Shown here: piece after piece, positions 43,516-59,895 of the stretch
How the letters are laid out: the number at the start of each line of letters is the position of its first letter
Position numbering within the stretch: the stretch's first letter is position 1
From: Neopestalotiopsis rosae
Lineage: Eukaryota; Ascomycota; Sordariomycetes; Amphisphaeriales; Sporocadaceae
Direction: 5' to 3'
DNA: 64,000 nt
Assembly (NCBI GenBank): GCA_023078685.1
Contig: JALGAS010000002.1
Coordinates: 5,022,001-5,086,000, forward strand
Position numbers and translations under genes: made by a program
The notes under the pieces: model-generated
What the model was told of the DNA's origin: nothing
Databases searched by the model: none
What the model saw: the letters and a program-made list of their open reading frames with translations, nothing else

Positions 43516-45036
43516 CATCTGCTGTTGTGGAGGAACCACCTTGCTCAACTGGTTGAGATCAAAGTTGTTTGTCTCTTGTGGCGGGAACAATGGAAAGTTG
43601 GATGCCTCATCAACCTCGGTAAAATCCAGCATAGCGTCCTTGGGAGAGATGGTGCTAGGTGTGCCCTGCTGCTGCCTGTTGGCGCTGCGTTGCAATTGCT
43701 CTCGCAGAGCCTTGGCATCACGATCCTGCTTTTGCTTCTCCCGCATTTGCTGCGCCGAGTTGAGTCTGATCTGCGGAGCCGATGGCTGCGAGAAATCATT
43801 GTGCGAGGGCGCTAATGGAGAGCCATGGCGGAAAGGTGAGTCGGTACGTGACGAGCTCGACACTGGAGATTGTGCTGCGCTCAAGTGCTGGTTGTTGGCA
43901 AGTGCCAAGCGCTCAGCAAAGACACCGTTGTTTGGCGACATGGCCATCTGCGATTGTGGCTGTGGCGAAGCTGATGTGATGGCAAAGTGCGGGCTGTACA
44001 GCTCGTCACCAAAGGCATCCGTAATAGTGCGATCCAGCTTGGGGGGTGCGCCGCATCCTGCATCAAAGTATGAGCTCAAGTATTCTTGTAACGCGATCTC
44101 TTCCGCGACATCCTCTGCTAAGCCGCCGCTTTGAGCGGCCAGAGAGTCGAGAAGTTCCTGTACTAATTGATCGTGGGTGCTGGAAGGGGAAAGCTCACCA
44201 TTCTTTCGCCTCCTCGTCTCGTCCTCGAGAGGTTCTTGAAAGGACGGCGTGGCAGGCTGTGAGTCACCACCTACGGTGCTGCTCGCCACCGAGGCAGGGT
44301 GTGACACCTCTGCAGAAGGTGCTAGACCTCGCTCGAATCTCTTCTGGTTGTTCGAGTTTGTGTGCGACATCGACGCGGCCGAGAGACCGTCTGCCGAGAA
44401 GGACATGTCTGGCAAGTTTTGAGGTTGCGAACCCATTCCATGAACGCTGGTGTAGTAGTTATCCGATCCCATGGGCTTGCCTAGTTGATACGAGTAGTTG
44501 CTCTCGCCCGTACCCAGGTCGTGAAATGCATCACTCGAGTCCGTGATGGCAATGTGTGGATTCGATGTCGAGGCATTGTATGGCGATGCGGGACCATTTG
44601 AGTTGAGCGAAGACAGGGACGACTCTCGGTTGTGTCCCAGACGAGCACCTCTCGGGGTGAAGTGGTTGTCGAACCACGACGTCTCGGCGGTGGACGGCAT
44701 CAGATCTGGTACTTGGTTGAGGCCTTGAACGGCTGTATTGATGAGATGGTTGTTGTTGTGGTTGTTGGTGAAAATGTTTGGTGGTGGAAACAACGTATTC
44801 GGCCTCGTCGTTGGGGCGTCGAAGCTCGTCGTAGAAGACGGCAGATGTGTTGTAGAGTTGTTGTTGGTGGTATTGTATCTGTTGTATAGTGCGAGTGTCG
44901 ACGCCTCTACGCTCTGAGGGTTGAAGAATATGCTGTTGTTATCGGTGTTATTTGTGCCAATGTCCTCGTTGTGGACGATGAGGCCGGCTCGAGGATAGTG
45001 GTGATTGTTGTCGGTATGGTTGTGGGCAAGAATCAT
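42805..45036 (-). CDS. C2H2 zinc-finger transcription factor, glutamine-rich (RPN4-like)
   Basis: One uninterrupted exon of 743 residues from the ATG at 45036. The frame stays open upstream to an ATG at 45339, but those 101 codons look like leader (His/Pro/Thr-rich, low complexity), so the shorter start is preferred. The N-terminal half is Asn/Ser-rich, the middle is Gln-rich (polyQ about 500-525), as in activation domains. Three C2H2 fingers sit at the C-terminus: C606/C611/H624/H629; C663/C674/H687/H692 with a long C-x10-C loop (CDRINPSTGKPC); C701/C704/H719/H724. The last two, with FSRPYDLTRHEDTIH and EEKTFSRADALTRH, match my recollection of filamentous-fungal RPN4-like proteasome regulators. 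DNA binding in the nucleus is secure from the fingers; the RPN4 assignment is tentative and a calcineurin-responsive Crz1-type factor seems less likely. Confidence 0.85.
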
Positions 45037-48000
45037 CTTGTGTGGGAAGGAAACAAGAGGATGATGATGTCTTTGATTGGAAAGTAAGTTGAATAAAAGA
45101 TTAGTAGTGTAGTAAGTGTGATGGTGTAAGTAAGTATGTAGAGTCCGACAAGTGGGGCTAGGCGTGGGGTGGCGAGATGGATGGGACCCTTTATAGTCGA
45201 TTCTGTTTCTTGGTCTTGACCCGTCCAAGGAAAAGAGGGAGATGGGGGGTGTGGGCGGATCCGGCTGTCCCACGACCCAGCGCATGGGCACTATGTAATG
45301 CTTTTTTGGTTTCTGTCCCTCGTCTCCCAACCCATCCAAGCCATCCCCTCAAACTACGTCTAAGGTTTTTTTTTGCACAGCCGGACCTTGACGGTACGTA
45401 GCTCGTACATGCACTGGCTCTTCTACTAGGTCCAAGAAAAACCGTTGAATGGAAATGATTAGCAAATCCTTGTTCTTGGAAGCTCTTGGAAAGTCGAGTC
45501 CGAGAGCCCTTTACTTGATTACCTAAAAGTGCTCGCTCAAGGGGCTCGAAGCCTTTGACAAGATGGTCATGTGGCTCTCTTTCTTCATTGATGGACAGAT
45601 GGATTGATGAGTGGTCAATTAACTACTGACAAATGTGCGAGGCCTCTTTGTTTTCGCTCTTCGCTCTTACCATATGCCCAACTTTATTACATATATACTT
45701 GCATGCTGCTACAACTAGTTATGTCTGGTAGCTGCCAGGCTGTTCTCTATGGTTGCTGGCGATTGCTATTACTACGACTATCGAATTACTAACGTATTAC
45801 GTATATCTTAGCCAGCCGCTCTAGTGGGCTGTCTGTCGTATCTTCTTTCCACATACCGTGACCATGATACGATGTAGCGTGGTGTGATGACAAAGCCCAT
45901 CACGAACAGTAATATATGACACACGACATACCGGAACGCAGCGGTGCAATGGTAGTGTATATCTTGTATGCAGTTCATAAATATAGTAGCAATAAATGCA
46001 CAAGATTATTGGATCTCACCAGATTATTCCGGTGCATTCCGGCCGGCTTATTTGGGTTCGGTGATTGAACTGCGTCTCAATGACTCTCTCTCCGTTCCTT
46101 TTCCTTCTCTATACGGTAGGCCCGCGAGAAGTGCACTAGTGCCTCATAGTAGATGTGTGTGGGACGAAGAGGGCTGCCAATGTAACGCGATGGGAAAAGG
46201 GAGCGAGAAAAAAAATCACTATTGCTATGACGTAGTGCTAGAGGACAGTGTGTACAACCCACCTGGAGCCCTCGCACCTCGCACCTCGCGACGGGGGCTT
46301 GCCAGTCTCTAGCTGGCCTAAATTGTTTTTTCTGGCTGCTGGTTGGACAGCTAGCTGCAGTGCGACGTAGCACTCGAGCGTCTTCAGGGTGTGCAGGTAC
46401 ATCATTCTCCTACATCACCAGCATCCAGAAGGTAGGAAATGAGGGGCAGAACTTTGTCCCGCGTGCTCTGGGTCCGTGGCTTGCTGCGTGTGGTCCCCTT
46501 CTGGACCCTGAATCCGAACGCAAAAAATTTTATGCTTCTTCCTCTCAGTTCCGCTTTCGCCGATGAATGGATGCAGCAGCAGCAGGTTGGGTGGGTTGGA
46601 TGGATGCATGCGACTGGCGATTACCTTATCCCATCCTATCTGATTCTGCGTAGACTTTCCCGAGACTCCGCTCAATACCGGAAGACGGGACTGCTGATAT
46701 TGGATGGAGAAGAACAAGAAGAAGAAAGATTTGGTCATGCAACAGTGGACGACAGACAGGCTTTTTTTTTCTTGTCTCAGGGGCTTGAGGGGTTGTTGTC
46801 ATCATGCTTCAATATCCAAGTTTCTTCGACTTGCTCGGCTTTGCAGACCCTCTCAGTGTGAATGTCGTATACCTACTTTGTGATGAGTGTAGACAATAGT
46901 TTGTGGATATCCACACCACGCGGTACGGTACCCGGCGTCGCACTTTTACGCACCAAGGTCGTATACCAGGCGGCTGATCAATGCCCAACAAATCAGAATC
47001 ATATCTACATGCTACCTACACTGTCTACACTAATGGACCTGACGTGCCTGAAATTCCATCCAGCAGCCCAGCCGCCAGTCACCACGGCCCCGGAACTGGC
47101 TGAGCCCCGAGCCCGAATTCGAGCCAGCTGGACCCCGGTGGGTTGGGCTTGAGATTGGGGATGGGCGAGATGGGGATTAGGATTAGGTTCCATTGGATGA
47201 CTGACTTCAATGGTTGGTGTCAGAGAGTTCAGATACGTCTACTTCGTACACACAAGAAGCTGGACAAAGCTGGAGATCGTGTCACCCCGGTCAGTGTCTC
47301 TGCCATCGAAGCCCTGAGATCTTGTTACTAGTGCCGGCCCCGTAAGCCGCTTCCCTCTGGTCCCTCGGATTCGCTGTTGCACCCCAGCACCCCGGCTACT
47401 GGTTTGCTGGTCTGGTCGCGTCGATCAATGCCCTCAATCGATCCAGAATCTGCAGATGCGGGAATGCTCTAGCAGATAATAGAGTCTAGACACTGGTTTT
47501 GTCAAGACTGGCCGGACTGTAACCGTACATTGTCAAATCGCTTTCTTTACGCTGTATGTATTTTCGAGAGAGCACTGCCACACACACACATATACACACA
47601 CAGGCGACCCGCCACAGATAGCATGACCAGACCCTCAGACAAGCCACATCATCTGGCCTGCTTGTACCGTAGCGCAGGTAAAGGTGGTAAACGCCTAAGG
47701 CCTAGAGGCGCCTTCTCCTTGTCCCCGGCTCCCGACTTCGAGTCCGATGCATAATAGCCACTCGGGTCGACACGTATTGACCGGCTTAATCCAGTCACAT
47801 GAGCACTTTTGTTGATATTCGTGACTCTTAACAGGTTGCAATCAGGGAAACCCGCATTGTTGAAGCCTGCCTCGCCTACTCCCCCAAGCCCAGAAAAGAG
47901 GGTCTGATCTGTACTGTGCAGTGTACGAAAAAAAATGTGCTTCTGACCAAATATGCCAATTCAGGTACCGCGCGCGCGTTCGCAATGGGGGAAAAAAATC

Positions 48001-51000
48001 TCCCCCCGCCAAGCACGGGAATACCGCAGAATGCAGCATTGAGCTCCTGCAGCTCTGAGCCGCGACCCCTCTTTAGGCAGTTATATCCTGGAGCACGTAA
48101 TGCGCGTACCTACTCACTTATGTTGCACACCTTATTTGAGAGCCATACTAGAAGCAGTGAAGGTTTCGTACCTATTCACGGCCGACCAACGCCGGTCATA
48201 TCGCATCTTTTTTACTTCCAACTACTAGCATGAAATCCGCAGACTATGAATATACTCTGCAAATATTGGAGTCCCCATACTAAACAAATAATGTATCTCT
48301 CATAGCTTGTGTAATGAACTATACGTACTTGGTGTCGGGGTGTACATACATCCGGCAGACACACTAGCTAGTAACATGGTTGGTGTAGGTGCATCGCCAC
48401 AGAGCATGGGGATTTCAACGTCCCCATGCAAATGTTGCCAACTTTGCCATGGGCTCGAGGCCATATTCCCCATATCCTGTTTGCCTTTTCGCTATCTCTT
48501 GTGGCAAAGCTTTTCGGCCAATGGCAGAATAGTAGAAAGCAGGTTGGATATCCAATACATGGCACTCAACATTGTCGTTGGCTAGCTTTGAGTTTTGGTA
48601 TCTTGACAAATCACAGGAACGCACTGAAATGGCTGCTGAAGTTGACCAATATTCATAATTCCCTCGAGCTTGTCCCTGTCTATCCGATAGGTATGCTAGC
48701 TTTACATGCTACATAGTCCCGACCTTACCGTAGACTCATTACTTTCCCCATTCATCATGACTCTTCTAGATGTTGGAGATCCTGTCAAGCTGACAAGACC
48801 ACCACTGCTCTGATCCTCTTGAGTCTACGCCGAGGAAAATTTACGCCGGTTGTGTCAGCAGTGTGCGGCCGCTGCTGGCTACAGGGGGGGAAATCATCTT
48901 TCGCATCAAGTCATGCTGTCCATAGTGTATGTTCCGGATGTTTTTCTTGAACTTGGGATGTTGTGCAAAATGTATTCGCATTCGCATGCGCACTCCATTT
49001 CCGTATGCCTGTAACATAGCTTGAAAAGGCAGTCGTGCAAAATCCAAAATCCAAATACCTGGAATATGGGCATTCAATATGGACGCTAGGGACGTTCCCG
49101 GATGACTGCAGTGCATTAGCGGCGGTCGCACCGGCAGCTCAGAAAGCTGTCACGCCAAAACATGGTATTTTCCCATAGTGATCTGTCCAAGAGGCTCAAG
49201 TTCGGAGTTCGCATTAGCTGCTGACGTTGGGCTGTTAGTGTATGCAAGGCAAAAGAATTTCTTCGGATTGTCTGTGTTTTCTTTCCGCACTCTCATCTTG
49301 GACCGCATATCGTTTGACAGTATGCATGTCGTTCAATCCTTTTTTCTCCCCATTCGCGGAATTGGTATACAGATACCGAAAGAGCGAGCAAGCTTGGCAA
49401 ATGTCACCCAGGTTGCAATGACGACTACCGGTATGAGCGGAATTATCATCGGCGTTGTTGCGTCGAGTCATGGATACATGCAACCATTAACCAGTACCAT
49501 CGTTACATTGGCTGTGATCTTTTTCTGACTTTTCGGCGATAATAGCCCGGTCCGGTAGTTTGAAGAGCATTCAGGCCGAGTGACTAGAGTTGTGATGACA
49601 AGTAAGTTGTTAGACACGTAATGCCCGACGGGACGCGTATTGACATTTACTCATCAGCCGGAGATTACATTGATTACTGCCTACTGCTACTCGCCAATAA
49701 TCTTGTGTACCTGGTGACTAATCGTTCTGAATATCGCTGCCTGCATTATTCGACTATTTTCCCCGGACCGGCAAGTAGGTACCGAGGTAGTCATAGGTAG
49801 GGCTTAAAAGTATAAGCAAGTCCGACGACTATAGAAAACTTCCTTCGGCTTACGCTGCTGATGGTTCGGGAATCTAGTCAGCCAATGCACTATCAACCAT
49901 GACACATACGGTCCGCCCTATTCCTAGAATACCTAGTAATTTGTTGGCATGCTTATCTCCGATCAGTCATCATGAAGAGCACTCGGCGTTGTTTTGGATT
50001 ACAGTACACACGCACAAAATGCACCCGCCCTACTCCATTGGCGGGGGAGGCATGGTGTAAGCCAGCTTGGCCAGGTGCTGAGGGAGCATCCGACTTCGGT
50101 CAATACAAGGGAAGAGTTTAAGCAGTCTGAACCTTCTCTCCAGTCCGCGGAGACGTTGCACGAAGCTGTCTCGGATAGGCCTGGCCGTTGGCATCTTCAC
50201 CTGGGGCGGATCTCCATTGCTGGGCTTGCTGTGCGGAGACCTTGAAAGGGCTGAGGGCTGAGCTGAGCGACGGGCGGCCCCGGGAAAATGGACTTAGGTT
50301 GTGTGCGGGCTGGCGGGTTGGCGGGAGCTCGGGACTGGTGGGGTGGAAAGTGTGCTACGCATCCACTGCACCGCTAAGGTTCTCTCTCCTTCTGTCAGGG
50401 CCAGTCACTGGTCACAAGACCCTCAAACCACCTGGACACCTTAGTAATAGATTGTGCGGAAGAGCGGCGCGTGGCTGTGCCGCAACCACAACGTTGGGAT
50501 GGATCGGCCTTTCCGCGCCCTTTTCTTTTTCTTTCTTGTTCATTTGGAATGGATTTCTGATGCCCCTGCGCTTTTCCCCTTGCATGCACGTTGCCATGTG
50601 TCTGATCAGATCTAGGCCGCTATATTCTCTGATCTGGATAGTTCGAATTGCTGCAGCTGACCAATACTCTCCATGTAGATGCGGGCTGTTGTGTCTCGTC
50701 TAATCCAGTCCAGACCGGCGTCATTTACGGTAAACAGTGACTGACCTACCTGAGCGAGCGAAGTAGCGAGCGACCCGAGGGAACAACATTTCACCCAATA
50801 TTGAGCACCCCAAAAATAGCAATGAGAACAACCATCACCTATGCTACGTACAACGTCTAGGGCCGAGCCAGTAGGCGAGTGCGAAGTGAGTACATACATG
50901 ACGCTTTTGTGCGACCGAGCATTTATCCAGAGCCCGGACAGTTCCGATATACTTGGGTGGTGGGAAAACAAGGCCTCAATGACATGCTAACATGAAGCGT

Positions 51001-54000
51001 TGGACTTCTTTGGTTGGGGCTGAAGATTCGAGGCTGGACGCTGGAGGTAACCGACGCAATCTTTCTCCTCGCTTTTCCCTTTTTCTCACTTCGGCAGCGG
51101 CAGATCCACGGGAACGCTTATGACTGGGTGCATGCACGTCTAAAAAATGGGGCAAGCCACCTCGGCAAGATCCAACACAGCCACACTTTGACAGCTACCT
51201 TTTACCTATAACGGTGACCACTCAAAACATATACCGTGATTACTAACACTTGAACATCCATCCATCGCCACTGTTGGCTCACCTGAGAACGTTTGCGACT
51301 GATACTGGGTTTGCTTGGACCTGTAATGGCGTGCAGTGTGGCGTGCACTTGTTATCAGTCGAGCTATCTTGACTTGGATTCATGTGAATGTTGCTTGTAC
51401 AGTCAAGGGCTGGGTGAAATGGCGAGATTTGATTGGACTCGCATCGAGGTTCGCATACCATACCATGCAACTGAGCCACGGTATACGCTGTCCAAGTCTG
51501 AACTATATCCATGGTTGTATGCATCATCTTGACGGCTGCGTGGAGTTGAGCACACTTGTTCCCTCTGCCACGTCCATTCCCAGCTCTTTCGGCCCGCTTG
51601 GGCTATAAACACACGGGTGACTATACCTTTGCCTCCTGGTCTTGGCATAACAGGTCTGTATGTGTGCACACCGAGGCATATGTAGTGTCTGGAAACCTTC
51701 AGGCACGCCGTTGCATGGGGATGGTCTTCCTGAGTTGGACCATCCCAAGTAGCCAGTCTAGGCACAACCCAGTGTCTGGAGGCCTCTTCTCGTTGTTTGG
51801 CCAATGGGTCGAGGTAGTATACCTTACTGACTGATGAGTGCTCTTTACGGGATACTGGACGGGGGGAGCGAGACAAAGTCAGTGTTGCTGATGTACCATC
51901 CCGTGTGTATCGAGGCTTCCCGGCCTAGTATAGACCGCGTCTCGCTCGGTGAAGGGAGGTGGAGCGATGATCTCAACGAACTCTATGTTTCCAGCTCATG
52001 GGAAGTGTAAGCTCATGATGGCGTCTTCGCGGGTCTCCTGTGATGTGCCGTGGAACTGGTGCTCTTAGGCCAGCGAGATTCATTTCATATGTGCTGGTAA
52101 TTTTGATGTACTTCTTGCTGACTCGTGAAATCAATGTGCCCACTGCTTTGATGCCTTGCCAGCCTCGGCTCCGATTATGAGAACTACGTGTATAGTTTTG
52201 CTGCCTGAACTATTAACTTCGAGGCCAGCTTGATATTGTGCGAGCCATCCTGCTCGTGACTTGCCACTTCTACAACCCTGTGTGACTCAACTCAGGTCAA
52301 TCATGACTGGTTATACGAGTGATGGGCCGTCCTCCAATTCTCCCCGGTGAAGTTGTCAACGAAACATGAGATGATTTTCCGGTGGTCTACACGGTGGTTG
52401 CTCGAGCTTTCAAACTTACCTATGATTCCACTGACGTGATGCAGGCATATCACACAGACCTTAACTGGATCGTCAGCGCTTCCGGTCTACTGTTAGTCAT
52501 TGCAGACCTTTTCGCCGAGCGTGAAATCCAGGCAGAAACTTTCCTTGGCTTCAGTATGCTCTAGACGTCCCAGATGGGGTTATCTCAACTTGTGGAAGAT
52601 GAGCTGTCATTCACTTGGCTTAGGCAGGATGACACGAGGCCTATCATAAAATCAGGCAGCCACCGTGGTATGTCTTGACCAGGACTCTAGACTTACAGAC
52701 AGCATACAGGATAGATTGTGAGAGAATACATATACGTTGGGCTTTCATTATTTGCAGTCTAGTGAATGATAACTAGTCTAAATCTTTTTAGAAGTGTGGC
52801 ATGATACTTATGTAAAATACAAAATTGAATATACACATAACATAAATATTATACTCACTCATGATTAAATAAAGATAGAGTAAAAAAATACCATCACATT
52901 TGGAAAATGGTAACTACGAATATACTACAAGAATATTAGAGCGCTCACCCAACATGAAGACGCGGCTGTCATATCTGGTGTCCAAGTCATATTTTGAAAG
53001 ACATTTCATCGTATGCATTCTGCCTTGATCCCATCCCACGACATCCAGGTGAGTCACACCAACATATATTATGCATCTTATAACACGCCCGGAATACTGT
53101 GCCTAATGTTTATTAATATGCAACACAAAATCATATTCCTGATAACGATAGCTGCCTTTAACATATGAGTCATGATTTGCTATGAGCTGCGAAGGTGATG
53201 TGGTAAGACCATCGATGGGGATTTCGTTGACATTTACCACATTCCAGATGGGGAATATGCAGGTGGGCACGATCGAACATGTGATGGACCGATGGCAGTG
53301 TCGTGTAGAAGGCGAGACGCAACTGATGTTTCTTCTATGGGCTTCCATAACTTGTCCTCCCACATCGCAGGCTACGCGGACAACCCATTGCGCCTCATAC
53401 GGCACGTATTTACATGCGTTCGTTGATCATATCGACGAATACTTGGACAATCTGGATAATCTATACGAACCATACCTGAATCCCGTGCAAAAGCTGTTGA
53501 GAAGTCGTTGCCAGAAAGATCCCAGCCTCGGAAGATGTCGCTACTTCATATGCCCGACATCGTGAGACCGTGGCAACACGTGCTGCCAGCTGTGTAATCA
53601 TATCGAGCCACAAGCGACAGCCAACAATATGCACCGACCAATATGAAAATGGAGCTCACAGATTGTCTTCACAACGTCGAGTGCCTAGCCTTGCGAGCAT
53701 GAGAATCGAACCGCCGCAGCAGTCCCCGACAACTATACGCCCAAGAGGGTATATTGCAACCACAACGCCATCATTCCAATTCGCACCACGCAAGGACTCG
53801 GGCCACAAATGGGACGTCCGGCACTACGACAAAGTCTACAATCTACACACGTCCGCCACGATTACTCGCAGGATCGAGGCTTATATACGCGAACATACGG
53901 CAAAAATCACTTGATTATCTGCCACTTGCATGGCTTGCATATGTGCCAGCACTATAAGAGGAATAGCAAATGAACCATCACATATATGATATATTTTACA

Positions 54001-54506
54001 TGTATTTAACACTACTAAGCGTTCATTCTAGAATTACAGCAAAGGTTCAAGAGTAGTCAAATTCTTGGGCTGGTCATTTGACTTGACCCATAACACGGAC
54101 GCGTCTGGATTTCGACGCGACAGCAATCAAAACACGGCCAGTGGGTCGAGATGCGCGCGTACAAGCATGGCTCACCAGAACACGCCATCACGCGTTGGTT
54201 GGACAAGACATATATTTCACGATGATACAGTCACGGGTAGGATAAGACAAGTTTGTTTGGTTTGTTCTCAAATGTCATTTGTCGGATTGATTATGCCTCT
54301 TCGGACAATCCTTATAGTTGACCCCCTTTCCCTTGTATGGTACATTGATTTCAGAACACCCAAAAGCAGAACCCAATCCCATGATTCATCATGACCAGTC
54401 ACTTATGTTGATGAAGTGTGACACCTTCGCGCAAGAAATGACATCGTAACAGACGTGAAACCACAAAACCAATAGACACCCAGTTGTGACCAAATGTGCA
54501 ATACGC
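45037..54506. other. Long gene-poor interval, no supported gene
   Basis: 9.5 kb of balanced composition without the RIP signature and without a frame above 171 codons that shows family features. The first 400 bp is the leader/promoter of the C2H2 gene. A CA-type dinucleotide run lies at 47580-47603. 52,740-53,100 and 53,940-54,010 are locally AT-richer. Minus-strand and plus-strand frames at 53,103-53,914 are somewhat longer than neighbours but unrecognised. It could hold non-coding RNA, an intron-rich gene I could not piece together, or decayed sequence. Confidence 0.5.
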
Positions 54507-57909
<3,403 letters not shown>

Positions 57910-59895
57910 GTCATGCGTACTACTTTCTAAGTGGTTTGCATGATGAGGGGTTGATAGCGAAGGAAAAGACGTGTCACTTCATGATACTCTAACACATTGG
58001 GATGCTTTGACGACTTGGGGTTTCTACAGGGCAATGGTAATCATGGCGTTTTTATGATGCGGTTGTTTTTCAGAGTGACAAACAGCACTCTTGCATGGAT
58101 TTGTTGTACATCAGTCTAGGCGACGTCGGGACATACCACCGCCGCAGCGATACTGAACAAAGGAATGACTTGAACAAAGAACAGAACAAACCATATACCT
58201 GTCTTCTCTCATTGCTTACACATGTGCATGCTTGCTTGTCATCTACTACCATTGTGATCCTGTTGTTTGCCCTTTCTAGACCGATCGCGACTCGATCAAT
58301 CAAGACGCGCTCTCGAGTACAAGTCGCGTCTTGGCTGGCTCCTGTCTATTTCCATGAATAATCCTGGCTCCACTCTAGATTTACGCGGCTTGTTTTGATG
58401 CCCCATCTGCAAGTGCAATTATTAGCAAAATGTGTGACGCGCTCAGGTGTGTATCCACTCAATTTGATCTCTTCTTATGTAACTACATATTCACCTATAC
58501 TAAGTAAGTCTATGTTGTATGATAGAGTGAGCGCTCGACTCTCGACTGCATCCGTCCGATGAACATATTGCCTAGTGATCGATTGATTGATTGACGATGT
58601 ATTCATGTCTGGCCTATTCGAAGCGCTACGTGCAATGTGAATGACAAGAAGGTGCTGTATTTATAGGTCTTGAACAGACTCTGTTGTCAGCGCAGACTGC
58701 GCAAATAGGCGACGTCTTCTCTGCATGCGAAGGACTCCTTCCAGCACAACGTCATCTTCAGCATCGCCATCAGCAAGTATCATCATTGCATCGAATGGGG
58801 TTGCGCGTCCAGGGTTTGGCGTTTGCCCTCGTCGCTGCTCATACCCACCGTGGCCAACACTTTGTTGACTGCCGCAGATAAGCCAATTCCCGCTCCCACT
58901 TGGGTAGGAGCGCCATCAATCAACAAGACGCTGGATGTCTACGGGGGTGCGGGAGCTGCCCGCGACCGCGTCGAGCCGAGTGCATAATGAGTTTGCGCAA
59001 CTCGAGATAGCCTGTGCAGAGCCGCCAGCTAAGTGTATATCGAGTGACTCGGTAGGTAAAACGAATGTCATGATATCTCTACCTCGTCACTCTCCCCATC
59101 CATGTCCGTGTCCATGTGGTGGAAGGCCGTCTGGCGCGACCGTGTTTTGTCGTGAAGTACCAATACTATAGATCTCATCAGAGAATGGAAACGAAAGTTG
59201 CAGTCAAGAGGGAAACTACCGCAATATCTTGGTGGTGATGCGTGCGCGCACTCTTGGCATCCATCATTCATTATGAACATGCCCCGAATCGCAAGTCCAG
59301 TCTCTCCTAGGCCTCAGCACAGCTTCTGAGTCATCAGCCGGGTTATGCCACCAACTACAAGACAGCTCTCTCCACAGACCCTGCCATCTATGGCCCCTCT
59401 ATCGTAAGTGCATCATCCAAATCCAATAGTTGAAATCTTCCAGTCGCCTGTCGAGCAAGCCTGAATTCATTCATAATTTGCGCCGCCATGTTCATTTCGG
59501 AGAAAAAAGAACCTAGACAGATAAGATACACGGGGCCATTATTGTCCAATTAGCGATACACTTCCTGACCGCCAGTATCTGTCACAGCCTGATCAGGTTC
59601 CATTCGGCATAACATGCTTTACGTGCACACCTTAAACGGTCGTGGCGCTAGGGCGTACTGTAAAAAGAATAATTCTCTCCATCACATTCCGTCATCATAC
59701 GCCGCAGCAGATGAATGACTGGTATCTTCCTACGTATATACATACATCTATCAAAGGCTGATGGACCGCAGCGAAGCCAACAAAAAGCCAACCAAAAAGC
59801 GAAGCCAAGAAATGACAAGTCCCCAACTCCCTTTTTTCATTTTTCATTTTTGTTTTTCCTTTTTTTTCTCTTCTACCACATCCTTTTAAGTCTCA
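57910..59895. other. Intergenic, convergent 3' flanks of H3 and the Pol I gene
   Basis: About 2 kb with no frame above 110 codons and no recognisable motif. A T-rich run at 59825-59870 precedes the 3' end of the Pol I gene. Confidence 0.6.

Noticed and set aside
43223..44134. 303-codon Cys-rich plus-strand frame
   Set aside because: The Cys runs are the reverse reading of CAG glutamine codons of the C2H2 gene.
45037..45339. Upstream in-frame ATG at 45339 as the start of the C2H2 factor
   Set aside because: The extra 101 codons have leader-like composition; the ATG at 45036 has a suitable context and begins typical Asn/His-rich protein. Not excluded.
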